A DNA stretch of 64,000 nucleotides from NCBI GenBank assembly GCA_043228905.1, contig JBHGNT010000013.1:19344001-19408000 (forward strand), in the 5' to 3' direction. The position numbers and the translations under genes were made by a program. Within the stretch, counting starts at the first letter, position 1. Every line of letters starts with the position of its first letter. The stretch is from Azolla caroliniana. Lineage: Eukaryota; Polypodiophyta. The notes under the pieces were generated by a model. That model worked only from the letters and a program-made list of their open reading frames with translations. It did no database searches and was not told the DNA's origin. Positions 1 through 13,600 of this stretch are shown piece after piece.

Positions 1-914
1 TTCTATGCAAAGGACATTTGAATTACAATGGTTCCTATGGTTGGGGGTATTTTGGTCCTCAAGTACTACGTGACTAAAATACCCCTTAAAGCTAACCACC
101 ATTAACATGTGCCTAAAATGAAAACACAGCAATCTAGCCTTTTGGGCCATTTAGCTGTTAAATGTACTATCAACTAAAATTGATCGAACCAAAGCTATGA
201 TTTGATGCCATCCTAGCAGCACACAGCCTAATGTAAAATATTGGGATCCAGCTTACAAAAGGGAGATATGTAAAACAGAAAACAAAAAATGATACGGATA
301 AAGTATCTAGAGTTGGAGAACATGTTAGAAGCACTTTCTACAAAAGCGTATTGGTGACTATCAAATTAGCCAACGTTTTCATACCATGTTACAATTGACA
401 ATAGAATACTGTGGTACACTTTTATACCATGTTAGAATATAAGAATGGAGTTCGCAAAATGGTTTCAACAATGTTCTTCCCTGATTTCAACAGTTCTTTT
501 TTTGCTACCTCTGCTCGAATCTTTGTTCTTTTGCAAACGGATTTGAGTACACATCTATACGAATGCAGCACATATTGATTTCATTTTGATCTCCAGTTTC
601 TCCAGAACATGCAGGTATTATCTCACATTTTCACATCATGTTTGGAGCTTCTTCAAATCAGAAAGAATTTGCTACAGCAATAAAAAAATGGATGAATTGA
701 TGATCAGCGATTGAGTAGAGCATTCCTACCATGCACTAAGTGGGTTGTTACGTAAGACCATCAGAAACCCCCACAATGCATCCAAAAAGAACGCTCAATG
801 GCCTCTGATACGCTGAGACTGATCAGACATTGGACTTTTTCATCATTTGACTCAATCACTAACACAGTGACCATGGACATCGATGGCATACATGATTAAC
901 ACTTACTAACTGAT
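1..914. other. Downstream flank of the dynein gene
   Basis: This AT-rich stretch holds the 3' untranslated region and flank of the minus-strand dynein gene. I see no convincing AATAAA signal on the minus strand, no other gene and no recognisable repeat. Confidence 0.5.
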
Positions 915-1601
915 TCAATCACTTAGAGAGAGGAACATGGCTACTCCCCTCCTCACCCAATGGTCAGGGGGCATGTCTGTGGGCATTTCCACATTAGTAA
1001 CGAAATTGGAAGAATGTCCAGTTGTAGCCAAAACACCTCGTCTTTCAGTCGTTCGGTACAATGGGCACACATAGCAATGTGAAACCTTTTTTTTGCTCAT
1101 CTCCACTGGTTTCAACCATATCATTGGAGCAGCTGAAAACAAGACTTTGGGCTCAGACTCAGCAAGCATCATTCGTTTATCATCCCAACGAGCTCCTTCT
1201 ACAAACATACCATACACATATACTCCATCTTCAGGGATTTGATCATAAGATCCTTCCTTTGGCATGCAGACAAACTCATAGGTGACTGTATCAATTGGGA
1301 TCTTGTATTTCCGTGCGTAGTTTTGCAACACGGCTGTAAGAAAAGCATGTGTAAAGAAAAAGCCACTTATCCAGAACTTAGGTGGGGGGCCTTTTTCCAT
1401 CCATGTAGAGAACATGTTCAAATGCTGGATTAGATCGACGACATAGCTACTCAATGGCTTCAGAGATGGGAATGACTTAGCAGCCCACATGGTTGGAACC
1501 TTGCCGTTATAAATGCTGTTAGCTACATTTTCAATCTCGGCTGACATGACAACCAGCCCTTTCAATGTCTTCTGGAGAACTTGAAGACTTGACCGGATGA
1601 C
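915..1601 (-). CDS. Dynein heavy chain exon 46 (residues 3944-4171) and stop
   Basis: Terminal exon. It encodes [80 protein letters not shown] and the closing [20 protein letters not shown], then the TGA at 917-915. Acceptor TTGCAG. The RRGxLxTTGHSxNF signature is typical of inner-arm heavy chains. Confidence 0.96.
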   Translation of the reverse strand, partial: VIRSSLQVLQKTLKGLVVMSAEIENVANSIYNGKVPTMWAAKSFPSLKPLSSYVVDLIQHLNMFSTWMEKGPPPKFWISGFFFTHAFLTAVLQNYARKYKIPIDTVTYEFVCMPKEGSYDQIPEDGVYVYGMFVEGARWDDKRMMLAESEPKVLFSAAPMIWLKPVEMSKKKVSHCYVCPLYRTTERRGVLATTGHSSNFVTNVEMPTDMPPDHWVRRGVAMFLSLSD

Positions 1602-4600
1602 CTGCAATGTAACATCCAGTATTTTCACCATTTTACTTGATGCATGCTTGAAGTTTTGGAAATCATTTGAGCCCCTTTATTCATAAATATATTCTGTGTG
1701 AGAGTATCATAGTTATTTACCTCGGTTAAATTGTTGTATCTTGTCATTTCCTGGTGAAGCACCGAGTTCATGCTTTCCATATATTGTACAGGGTATCGAT
1801 ATTGGGCAAGTTCAATGTCAAATGGTGCTGGAAGCCTGTTTAGCATATCCTGCACAATGTCTAAAATCACATCCTCCCGGCTACGGCCACCTGTTTTGGC
1901 CGCATTACTCTGTAAAACAACAATAGTAGGCAAACTGAGCTAACTAGTTCAAGAGAAATCTACTGTTAATTCAATTGCAAAACTTTTCTCTAAGTTCTAG
2001 GAGATTTCCATCCATGGATAGATAGCTTTGTATTTGTCCTCGAAGGTCAAATATGACCTACGGAACCATAATGAAACACCTTTTAAAACATTCTCACATA
2101 GTATGTGTAGAGTTGAGTGGTGAATCTTGATGATTAAGAATTCTAATAATAAGCATAGCAACTGAGAGTGCACATTGTGACTAAGAAAGATATAGAAAGA
2201 AATATATATTAACGTCTTTTAAGAGGCCAAAATGGCCTATAAGAACAAACAAGAGATTACATCTTAAGTGTTGTCTCGTCTTTGAGAACAACAAATCAAA
2301 ATAAAATAAATATTACTCTGTAAATATAAAAGTAAATAAGATAAAAAGAGACGAGGGAATCTGGTTTTCGGCACATGTGAGATTCTAAAGTTAGATATAT
2401 TGTAGCTTCTGTCTTCGAAAGATCTCTAACATAGTCGATCCGGAATAAGAGAAATAAGTTTAGTGAATGGACAGACTTAACACTGGAAAGCAAACTTGAA
2501 CGTGGTCAACAGCAGAGCATTATATCCAAGTGTGATACTCAATACCCAAGAACTTGTTCAGGGAAAACAGTGCAAAGCCCACAAGTCTCCTTGGCTGTGC
2601 TTCAAAGTCTTGTCTCACATCAAAGAGAACCTGATCTATGTCATATGGAAGCAATGGCGCAGATGGAGGACAAAGGGATAGATATAAAAAATTTGTACAT
2701 TGTGCCAATCATCACATGCTTGCTATGTCAAACTCTCATCACTAATCTAACGTATCACTAAAAACGCATGTTGTAATCTAATACCTGTGTTGCAAGGATG
2801 GAAGAAAGGAACAAGTCTGTTTCCTGCTGATCTTTTGTAATATTTGCATTTTCATGTAACCCGAAGACCTGAGGTGTAGCAAGCAATGGGAATTGTCTGA
2901 TATGATCGGTGAAGTCCTCATATGAACCATCTGAAGGAGGAGAGTAAATATCCGAAGATGAAAATTTGTAGCCCTCCTCCAATATTTTTGGACTGTAGAT
3001 AAGGGACAGCAAACACATTAACGTTCTTCGATCATGAGCATCAGTGACACGACCACCATAATTGCATTCACCAGTCAAATAGAGCAATGCCTGCAAATAC
3101 AATATTTAATAGATTTAGATTTTATGACGCGCAAAACAATAAATAGTGGATCAATGATATACAGATATAAATGTTTTACCTTGAAAGGAATGCTTTCAGG
3201 AAACTCTAGCAGGAATGAATGAAGTTGTCGCATGCTGATCTTGAGGTCCGAGTCATTGAATTGATATGGAATGTTCCAACCAAGAGGGCCGAATTTTACC
3301 CTCTCTTGAACAGATGCATGGAAGAAGCAAAGCCCGAAAAGCATCCTCCTCCAAACTGGTCCTTTTTCACCAGGCATCTCGAAGAATTTTGGGTCAGTGA
3401 TAGGATCACTCTGATAATTCTGCAGCAGATGCAAAATACTAAAAGCTTAATGTGTATGCACGAAAACTTTATGATGGCTAAAACTTGTGCTAGTTCTTGT
3501 GAAGAATTATGGGTTTAAACTTCACCTGTAGCATGTTTGAACGCAATCCCTTTGGAGATTCATTTGTCATCTTAATGCTGCTTTGCAGGATTGTCACAGG
3601 GAAACTTTCTGATGGGTAGCTTGTCAGCCACATCCGAAAGGATGCATTCATGTTTTCTGAACCAAGATTTTCAGCAATTCTTTCAAGTTGTGGCATCCAT
3701 GATGCTGCAAGATGGCAGTTTTGTAGAACGACCCAATCACCTGTTTGCATGCCACTCTGTATCAATGCTGTTGCTTTTGGACCTTGGCCTTGACCCAAGG
3801 AAATACTCTGGACCTGAATTTTTATATGGAAAGAAAGAGATGGCTTAATCAAGATTTAGCTTGTTACTTACAGTTTAATTACCAAACAAAATCAAAACAT
3901 TAGCTGTCCAGAGGTTGCATGTAATCAGTCTAATTCTATGGTATGCATCTGAACCCTATTTATACAGAAGCTCTGACTGGTACACTAAAAATTATTCATA
4001 CGGAACGCAGCCTCCATGATACGCTCATATATAATTAGTCAATTTATTATTAAACTTCAATATAATTAGATATTTATTTACTTGGTTTTATTTGTAAATT
4101 TTTGAGTGCCATAAATTCTCTATTGCATATTTAAGAATCTTTTCGATTATACTAGAACACAATTTACAGAGGCCATCATATTCATTGAGTATATATTTGT
4201 AAATGTCTTGTACAATATGGTATGTAATTAGGTATGCAACTTTACCTGCTGTTTTAAGCCTTCAGCAAATTTTAAGAGTGCTGCCATAGGATCTGATCCA
4301 GGAGAAAGTATAAAAACCAAGGGGGTTGTCGGAGTAGAGTCATAATAAACTTTTGACAAGTCAAAAGTTGGTGGTTCAATATAACGCTGTCCCATAATTT
4401 CATGGACAAAGCTATTCACACACATTACTAGTATATCTGGCCGTATTGTGCGAATGATGAGAAGCTTCTGAAAACTTGTCAACCTGGAACCCCAATCATC
4501 CGGCATGGCTTCCTTGAATGGTTGAGAACTGTCATAAATATGCTTCCATTTGCTTGGATTTGCAGCAACAGCCTTGCTGAATCCCTGCCATTTGATCATT

Positions 4601-7600
4601 CAGCTTTTAACAAACATGAAGACTTGCATTTATAATCCATTCAGCAATTTCCTCTCTTAGTAAAAATACGAAATGCATGAACAATGTGCACATTCAGTTT
4701 CCAGCTCTTCGTAGAAATACAAATTTTCATTTATGATGCATATGTTATAGATGCATCTCTATTCTATACATTCATTTGTCTTTATGCCATCTTCGTATTT
4801 GCACCAATTCTGGATATGGCGCTCTCTCAGACTCCATGACAGGAATGAATTCTTTTAGGCAGGTAACGATATAATTAGTAATTTCACAGTATATAATCCT
4901 AAATATAAATCTGTTGATTCTGCATTGAATCTATCAGCCTGATTTATGGTACTCATCTACTTTTAAATTGATCTTTCTGTGTACACAAGCAATGCATCAA
5001 CTATTTTAGGTGTTCCAGTTACTCACTGATATATCTACTCACATGATATGCCTCCATTTTCGACAATTGGACCATTTCAGTCCAGAGCTTTTCAGATAGC
5101 CATGGGGCTGGAGGTTTGGATTTTTCTCTCTCAAGAGTCACTGCACCAGCTATGAGAAACCGAAGCTCCTCTTCAGATACCTTCCCTTGTCTTGATAAGA
5201 CATTAACACATATCAAAAAAGAGAGGAGTAACTTGTCCTTTATAAATAAACTCCTTGATATATTGCAGAAAAGGGAGTAAGTGAAGTAATCATTGAGTAT
5301 TTCAATTCTTTGCAATAAGACATCTGCCTTTTCAGAACTTCTGATTGAAGACTGGAAGAGATTAAGATACCTGCAAAGAGAACATTCTTCGGAATCATAT
5401 CAGGAAATTATTCATAATCACTAATTCAAGGACTTTGATCTCATTTTTCAATTACAATTTAGTCTAAGTAGTACCCATAAAGAAAACTATGTGCAGTAAA
5501 TCTTGCAACCAGAGTTATCTAGGTATTTTCCAAATCTAAGCTCTACCTAAAGACAGAGAAGAAACAAAAGCAGTTTTGAGTTTTTAAAATGTGCTGTCAA
5601 AGCCTCAGGTCCACATTATCTCTGCCTGTAATAAAAGATGTGGAAGCTACTCCACATGTTTACACATCATTCATAAACAGAGATTCTAATTCCTCAGCCC
5701 ATCTTAAAGATATTTATCAGGTTAAAGTTTAGTCAATCTAATCTCATAACATTAACTGGTGTTCTGGGCAATTTTACTACTTTACTTACATTCATTTTCA
5801 GACGCAATCTCTTGTTTGGTATCCTTTTTGAGATGTTAATATACGTTTCCTTTGGCCTTTTGAAGTCATAAATATAACGTCATTTTTTTGTAACAGGTAA
5901 TAGTATTAATTACTACATCAAGTACAAAAGTCAGAAATCAACTATATGTCTAACAAAGAAACTAAAGAGACAGCTGCATACTAAGGATTTCATTTCATTC
6001 TCTCATTTTCTCTTTTCCATTCTTGCCTCCCTCTTCCTCCTTCCCAGAGATGAACCTCTATGCATGTGTTCAACCTACGTCATCAAATACGTAAACAAGG
6101 AAATGCTTCCGTTTTTTTGGTTGTACAGATAAGGACACACTGATTGTAACATCTGATCTTGTGCTCAACATATGATGGGTAAACCCATTGTAGACGTTGT
6201 CCAAAAATCAACTTACCATATGTTTTTAGGGGTGCAAACTAAATAAATATAAGAATTTCTTGACTCACCAAGAAAGAGAGTACTGGTACATAGGGTCAAT
6301 TGAACAAAGGGTGGATATTGTAAAAAAGAGTGAAGCAACATGTGTAGCAACAGGTAAATATCCTTGCCGGGCTTCATCAATTTTCGCTTCAGTTTTCTCC
6401 GCAACCTTTTGCTTTTCTGCAATATCAATGGACAAAGCCTTGGAGCTAGATATTATGTTAATGGCAGTTTCATTCTCCAGAATGTTCCCCTCAGAGCTTG
6501 ATAATACCTGGAAATATCGTACATTTTTTAGTAACATTTTTTATACATTATCTATGAACCCACACATAATCAAGTGAAATTTTGATGAAACAAGTAAAAG
6601 CATGATTGAAATTACCTTAATAATGCGATCCTCTATGTCACTAAGCTGCCTCTGATTTTCAGCACTCTGGAGAACTAATTGAGTTTTCTCCTCTTCTAAA
6701 TCTGGACGCTCATTTTTTACTGCCATTCCAAGTATTTGGTCCTGAAGCCCCTCAGGTGTAATCATAAAATTCAACAGTGCAACTTTGACTGCAATCTGAA
6801 AGTAATGGAGAAACGTTTTGAATTTGGAAACTTTTAAAATATCCCAAAAAAGTTTCGTTTCTTTTAGTTGAGAAAAAAAGCAGTTTAGATATTTTGAGGA
6901 AAAGAAACTCTAGTATAGTTCTTGGATCAATTGATCAGTGGATAGAAATAGAAATAGAAAGCATTAAAAGTGGATAAGATGTATTGATAATGCTCCGTAT
7001 GCTCCATGTATCTATGATTGAACACGTTTTTATTCATTGATTGCTTAAAGAGGCCTAAAAGTTTTATTATAGTGGAGTGGGTATCAGACACTAGAGGCTT
7101 CCACCATCCATCCTAGAGGATGTATCTGTATTTCGATCAGATGTAACAGTTTCTTGCACACCATGAACATCTCTTGCCGAGGTTTCGGAACCCATATGCA
7201 AATCTAAGATTCCCTGTAAAAAGCAATTGCCTTGTTGAGCTGCAGCAGTAGTTCATTTGTCTTGCATGCTGACCATAGTACATCAACAGATTCTGAACTT
7301 GCCATGTTAAAAGACTTAATAATATCTTCCTTTAAACATGAAGAGGTATAAGTTGAACTCAAGTTAAAAGGACTCTTAAGAGGATGGATAATTTGGAAGA
7401 GCTTTTAAGATAAAACTTGGTGTATTTCTCCAGAACATATATTAATATTTAAATGAGACATAACTGTTTACCTCTGGCATGTAATGAGGGTTCCTCAATT
7501 TTGTTGTGATGTAGAACCGAAAATTCTCACTGTACTCTAAGGTGGAATCACCTAATCGAATTTGAAGAGACCCAGCTTGCTTGAAAACAGACTTTAATAA

Positions 7601-10600
7601 CACTGGCTCCAATGTTGGATCAAGCTCTTCTCCAACATTCTCTAGCAACAAAGGATATCCAAAAGTAATGCAGTTTTCTAGCTTTCTAACAAAATCTGCA
7701 TCAGACAGCTTCATAACTTGCAGATTTTTTGCTTTTTCTTTCATCTGAGGTAATGAAAAAGGTTTTCATAAGAGATGCAAGATGTCTATGCTATTTAAAC
7801 CTATTAACACTCATGTTTATGACAATAATCATGTAACCACAATTATATGGAAATATACCTTAATCCATTTGTTTGCTTGACCCTGTGGATCAATAAGAAG
7901 AGGCCACCGTCTAGCAGCACTTATTATAATACCATTGTCAATAGAGAACGAATCATTTGGTAGTCCATCTATTACCCAGTCTCGTATTGCCACTGGATTT
8001 CCAAGTACTGTAGCTAGCTTGAAGTTATTTGAGCATGGTATGTTCTTGGCTTTACATACTTGTATCCACTCATTCATGACCTTCTCACGATAAGGTAAAG
8101 TAACAGGACCCAGATATGCAATATAACCAGAGGACAGAAGAACATCTCCTATCAAGTTACGATACACCTTGCCAAGCTCTTCCCCAACATTAGTCCATCT
8201 CACTTTTTCTCCTCCAAGTCCCCCAATTAATTTTTCAGCTCTGTTGAGTTTCTGCATGTGTGATAGACCTCACTGTTAGATAGTAAACCAGAGATTTTGC
8301 ACATTGCAAAACTCGTCAGATTTCAATATGTGTGTTTTCATTGACTAAATTCGGAGAGAAAGTATATTTTGTTGTATGTGCTAACTAACTAAAAAAGTAT
8401 TCATACATATATATTACTACGTACTCTCGTAATTTCTATGTACTCTAATATATTATGTACTAGAGTACATAGAAATTACGAGAGTACTTTGTCATATACA
8501 GCTTATCAGGTGAAGCACACACATCTTCTATGTGGTAGGAATGGTCTGATTAAGTGTGAGACAGAATAGTTGCATGGCCTGGAGACTAATCCTTCATGAC
8601 CAACAGAGGAATAAAGAAAGCACAACCGTATTATCATTGAATGAAATTATATCCAGAATCAAAAAATGTCAGCTTCCTAGCTATTACAGCATGCATTGCA
8701 CATTCTATTCAACAGAAAGTGCTAATCAATGCTTAAGATGTTTTTTAATGAGATGCTACAGCACAATCTCAATGAGGCTTCTATGTTGGAATATGCCTCG
8801 TGATGAATGATCTTATGTATCATATGCCATACTGAATGAATTGAGTAACATTTTCATTAACTATATATTTTGTAATCTACTTTCATCCTCCTTTCCACTC
8901 ATGTCATATTTTTCTGATGCTCAATTCTTGGTGAATTGTGCACAATGTGAAGCGTCTTTTCTCTTTGAAACATTGCTTTGTATTAATTGTACAAAAACCA
9001 TGAGGATTGCCATGTGCCCCAGATCTGAGAATAGGATAAAAGCAATTTATGCAGCTGCTATATATTCAGTATCTTCATCAGGAAACTGAGAAGATACATG
9101 AGTTATACACTAGTTTTATGGAGTGTACTACCAAGAAAAATGACCTAGACACCAGTCAGAGAGAAGGCCAGAGTGGCCCGTGAAGGAGATAGTACGAAAT
9201 TTTATGATATTGATTTTATAAATCAGAATTAAGTAGATGCATGTTTGAAGTGAATGTTACAATCCCGTGCCTTTTGACAATTCTGGACGTCTTGCTCAAG
9301 TGCAGATTTCTTTTGTTCCATAGTATCTAGTTCCTCCTGTAGTTTTTGTAGTTTATCTTCAACTTCCTTTAGCATCTCTTTCTTTTTTGATAGTGCTGCC
9401 TGGAGAGCCTCAAATTCAGACGTTGCTGCCTCTAGTTTAGCTTTTTTTGGTGCAACTACCTGCAATGCACAATGTATATTTAAAGAGCGGAACAGTCTGA
9501 ATTTGCTTCATTTATGGCAATCGCAAATATCTAAACCTGAGCAACTTTATCATAGCTTTCCATAGCACGAATCCAGCAACAGAGTCCAAAAGCTGCTTTG
9601 GATGCCTTCTTTACAACTTCTGGAACAAAATTATCTTTCCCAAGGTACGGACGCACTTTCTCAATGATGTCTGAGGGGATGTGGTCTTTATCATAGTCTT
9701 TTAACGACTGGAGAAAATTGGTGTCTGTCAACATTTGTTGGGCAGGTCCCCAATAATCATCAAATTTTTTACCTGGGTTATTTGGGTCAGGAATTCTCCT
9801 AGATTTTACCTGAAGTATAAAATAAACTTCTGTTAGCCCGAAGTAGAATAAACATTTATTTTCCTCTATGATCAGCAATACATTTACGTACCCCTTTCAT
9901 AATACAACATGCCTCCATAACCAGCTTTACTGGAGCTGGTGGATTTTTCATAGCTTTAACTTCTGTGATATCTGATTTTGTAAGAGTATCTAGTGCTGAG
10001 AGGGCAGCCTCCAACATTGGCATTGCCTGCAGAAAAATAAGTTATATCATTAATTGCAAATGGCAGCCTCCATTTCCTACTGTCACACTGCTTTTGAATG
10101 GCATCATGCCCTCTAATGCAATACATAGCCACTGAAAAAAAAACAATGAAGCCTCTTTCTCAAACACCAGACTTTGGCTAACCAACGTAGAAAAACCCAA
10201 GAAACTTCAGTAAAAAACTTAAAGAAGATTTAATGACAGAAGATAATAGCCCAATCATTCCACTGCAATTCTTTATGGTGTGCAGATTTGGGAACCTAGT
10301 TTCAACCATCATTGCAAATCTGGAGGCAGATTTTCATGAGTGGAGATTGATCGAGAGACCTTTTCTATCCATTATCTCTAGAATGATTCAGGCTAAAACA
10401 TATTTTGCTGAGGAGATTATCGGATCGGAGAAGGCTGCACCACCAATTATTCTAGTAGTCTTTAGTTCGGTCTATGTACTTTCTTCATACTACATATCCT
10501 CACATAGATATGCCAGGTTACCACTTTAATCGTCTAGACAGTTGGTGAATGAGGGTGATACAGTGTTGGCTTTCAGCACTCCTTGGCTGCACCATTTCTC

Positions 10601-13600
10601 ACACTGATTCCCTCAGAGATAAGAAAAGTCATCAGGCAAGATCTCATTCAGCTAGAGAATCAAGGGACATGGATCAAATCTGCAGGACTTAGGTAAAAAG
10701 AGGGCTTTTTGTGGAGGCCATCTTCTCCACATCACTGACCGTTAATATGCATCTGTCTCATGAGTTGAGATGCACCATTGGACAGATACACACCTCACCA
10801 CATCAATTGGAGATAGAGATATGTAGGTATAAGGCTGCATCTCCTCAGTATAGGATATGGAAACTGTGGCCCACCAAGCCAGAGTTTAAAGACCACTGCC
10901 TCTTTAAATATTGGCAGATTTAGATAGTCTCTTGAAAGGGCTAGCTAAGCCTAGACATAGGCCAAATGTCAGACTCTCTTGAAGTCCGTGTCAAATGTAC
11001 CTTATATAGAAATGCAATGAAATGAAGTATTGCTCATTATAAGCACTAGTTCATCATAGAAAAGAAGAAATATATATTAACCTTCTTTTTAAGAGATTAC
11101 ATCTTAAAATGTTGCCTCATCCTGGAGAACAAACCAAAATAACTATAACTAAATACAGCTAAGCACTGACGATTCTTAACTTCCAAATGCCAATGTGCCT
11201 ATGATATCAGAATTTACATCCATGTGAAATGCTAAAGAATTATGCCTAAGCTAGGTCGCTGAGCAGTGTAAAGATTATTTGTACTTTTACCCATGGTATC
11301 TAATACATTTATTATTTGTCCCTCCTATATGATTCATTGTATGATTGGTTAAGAGACCTCTTCACATCAGTTGGAATTGAGAGTCTGCACCATAGAGCTC
11401 AGGATAACTACACAGCAGGTAAATGTACAGGAATTGCAATGGTTCTGAATATGCAATGAAACTCAGATAATTGTTCATGTCTTGCTTAATAAGCTCATTA
11501 AGCAGACTAGTTCATCCAATTGAGGTTTTTATTTTATGCCAAATACAAGAGGTTCAATTTGTTCATACTGCCAGAAACTTTTAAAACTCTTAAAAAATTC
11601 ACTAGGTATAGTTAGGCATATTATTTTGATTATGACAACGTACCACAGCAAGCTCAGATTCACAATCTTCCTTTATAAATGCTGCTTCTTTTGCTTTGAC
11701 ATTTGCTATAGCTTCTTCCTCCTCAACAATCCCACGTGTCTTCTCAGCCTCTTTCCTATCCCTTGCTATTGTTTTTAAAAGAGTATCTGTTTCTTCTGCT
11801 GTCTTTATCAGAACAGGCTGAAGAGCTTCAAGCTCCTTTTTCATTACATTGACTTGTCCCTCAGCATCAAAAAGCTTCTCTAAGCCAACTGCATATCTCT
11901 TTCTGAGTGTTTCAATCTCCAACCTTTTTTGGCCAAGAAGGTTCTTGTAAGTGCTTAGAAGCTCCAAGTATGACGTTGGCGTGACATAAAAGTGCCGTTG
12001 TTGCTCTTCATAAAAGGTAATTGTAAGGTTCCTTGCACATTGGTGGAATAGCATACACATGTCCCTTATGGCTGGGAGTATATCCGTATCCTCCATTGGA
12101 ATCTGCAATAGAGTAGACTTCTTGTTGCTTGGAGTCGACCTCAAAAGAACTTTTATTTAAGAAATGAACAATATAGTTACTGAGATTTAAGCACATGTTT
12201 TTTAACCCTAAAATAGGGGTTGCATAAGATGAATACGCAGAGGGGTTCTCAAAACTGAGACAAGTCCAAAGGGAGATCAATGTTTAGAGGAAAACTCACG
12301 TGCTTCAATTGTGTTACTAGTTTTCATAATGGCAACACAATTGAATGTACATAAGCTACACAAATGGGTTTGCAATAGGTTGGGTAATTGCATTTTAGAA
12401 TATCAATGTAGACCCTGGCCTTATAGACCACGATCTCACCACTCTCGTCATCAACAGATAAAGGCCATTATCTCCCACCGACGCAGGTGCTTCCCTTGCT
12501 TCAGAAATGTCTCCATTCTGGATTGACCTATGCTAGAGATCTTTTGAAGAAAAAATTACAATATATCTGACCTTGGCATCTTACATGTACCAATAATAAG
12601 ATTCCTTGGTCAATTTTTATCTTATCTATTTTTTTTTAGTAGCAATTATTTTGGTTTATTCTCAAAGACGAGAAGACACATAAAATGTAATCTCTTGTTT
12701 GGTCTTACAGGCCATTTTGGTCTCTTAAGATATGTTCATATATCTTTCTTTCTTTCTTACAGAAATAGAACCCGTCTTCTTTCAAGAAGTTTGTACTACA
12801 TTACATTTATTTCCCATGAAATACTCTGTATTTGGGAACCATCAATAGGTCTCCTGATTGATGTGTTAGAAAGAAGAGACGTGCCTCTCCATATAAACAG
12901 GTAGATGAGATTCTGTTTATTAAATGAGCATGGGAATCACCTGCTGATGTGAGGGAAGTTGCATAACTTTCGAGATAAGGTGGGGGTAGTTTACTCTCTT
13001 GGTAATGAGAATACATACTGGAGTTTAATAGGAGGTCTGATGGATTATAACTCAGGTGTAGGCTCATTGCATAGATGATGCTACAGTTGCGCCAAGTAGA
13101 GATATGTTATGGAACACATAACGACAGATCAATGTCCCAAATTGAAACGTTAACATTCTCATTCGAGAGTGTAATTCTCACAGAAGCAAAGGAAATGGTG
13201 AGTTTTACTAGCATTTTATAGTAGCATATTGTACAACAATTGTGGTTCCAATGTTTTACAAGAAAACAAAAAATTTGCAGAGATTCTTACAGAAGAAAGA
13301 AACTTGTTTCCAACTGAATATAGAGCATCCTCAGGCCACTCCGTAAACCAATCAATGGTGCAGCAGTTAACAAGTGAGGGAAACATGCGAAGCCTTGTCC
13401 GGAACGCAGACCCAAATGGACTCATACAGATAACCATGTGTAAGTTCTTTCGGCATTGATCAACAAAATACATGTATATCTCTGCTGCATTGCTGTCTTT
13501 GCCTGCCTTCTTGGCCTTTGCTCTTACCATGTCTTGCAATGTTACGATCTCATCTTTTGCAAATAAATTTGGAACCTACAGGCAAAATGTTCAAGAGCCG

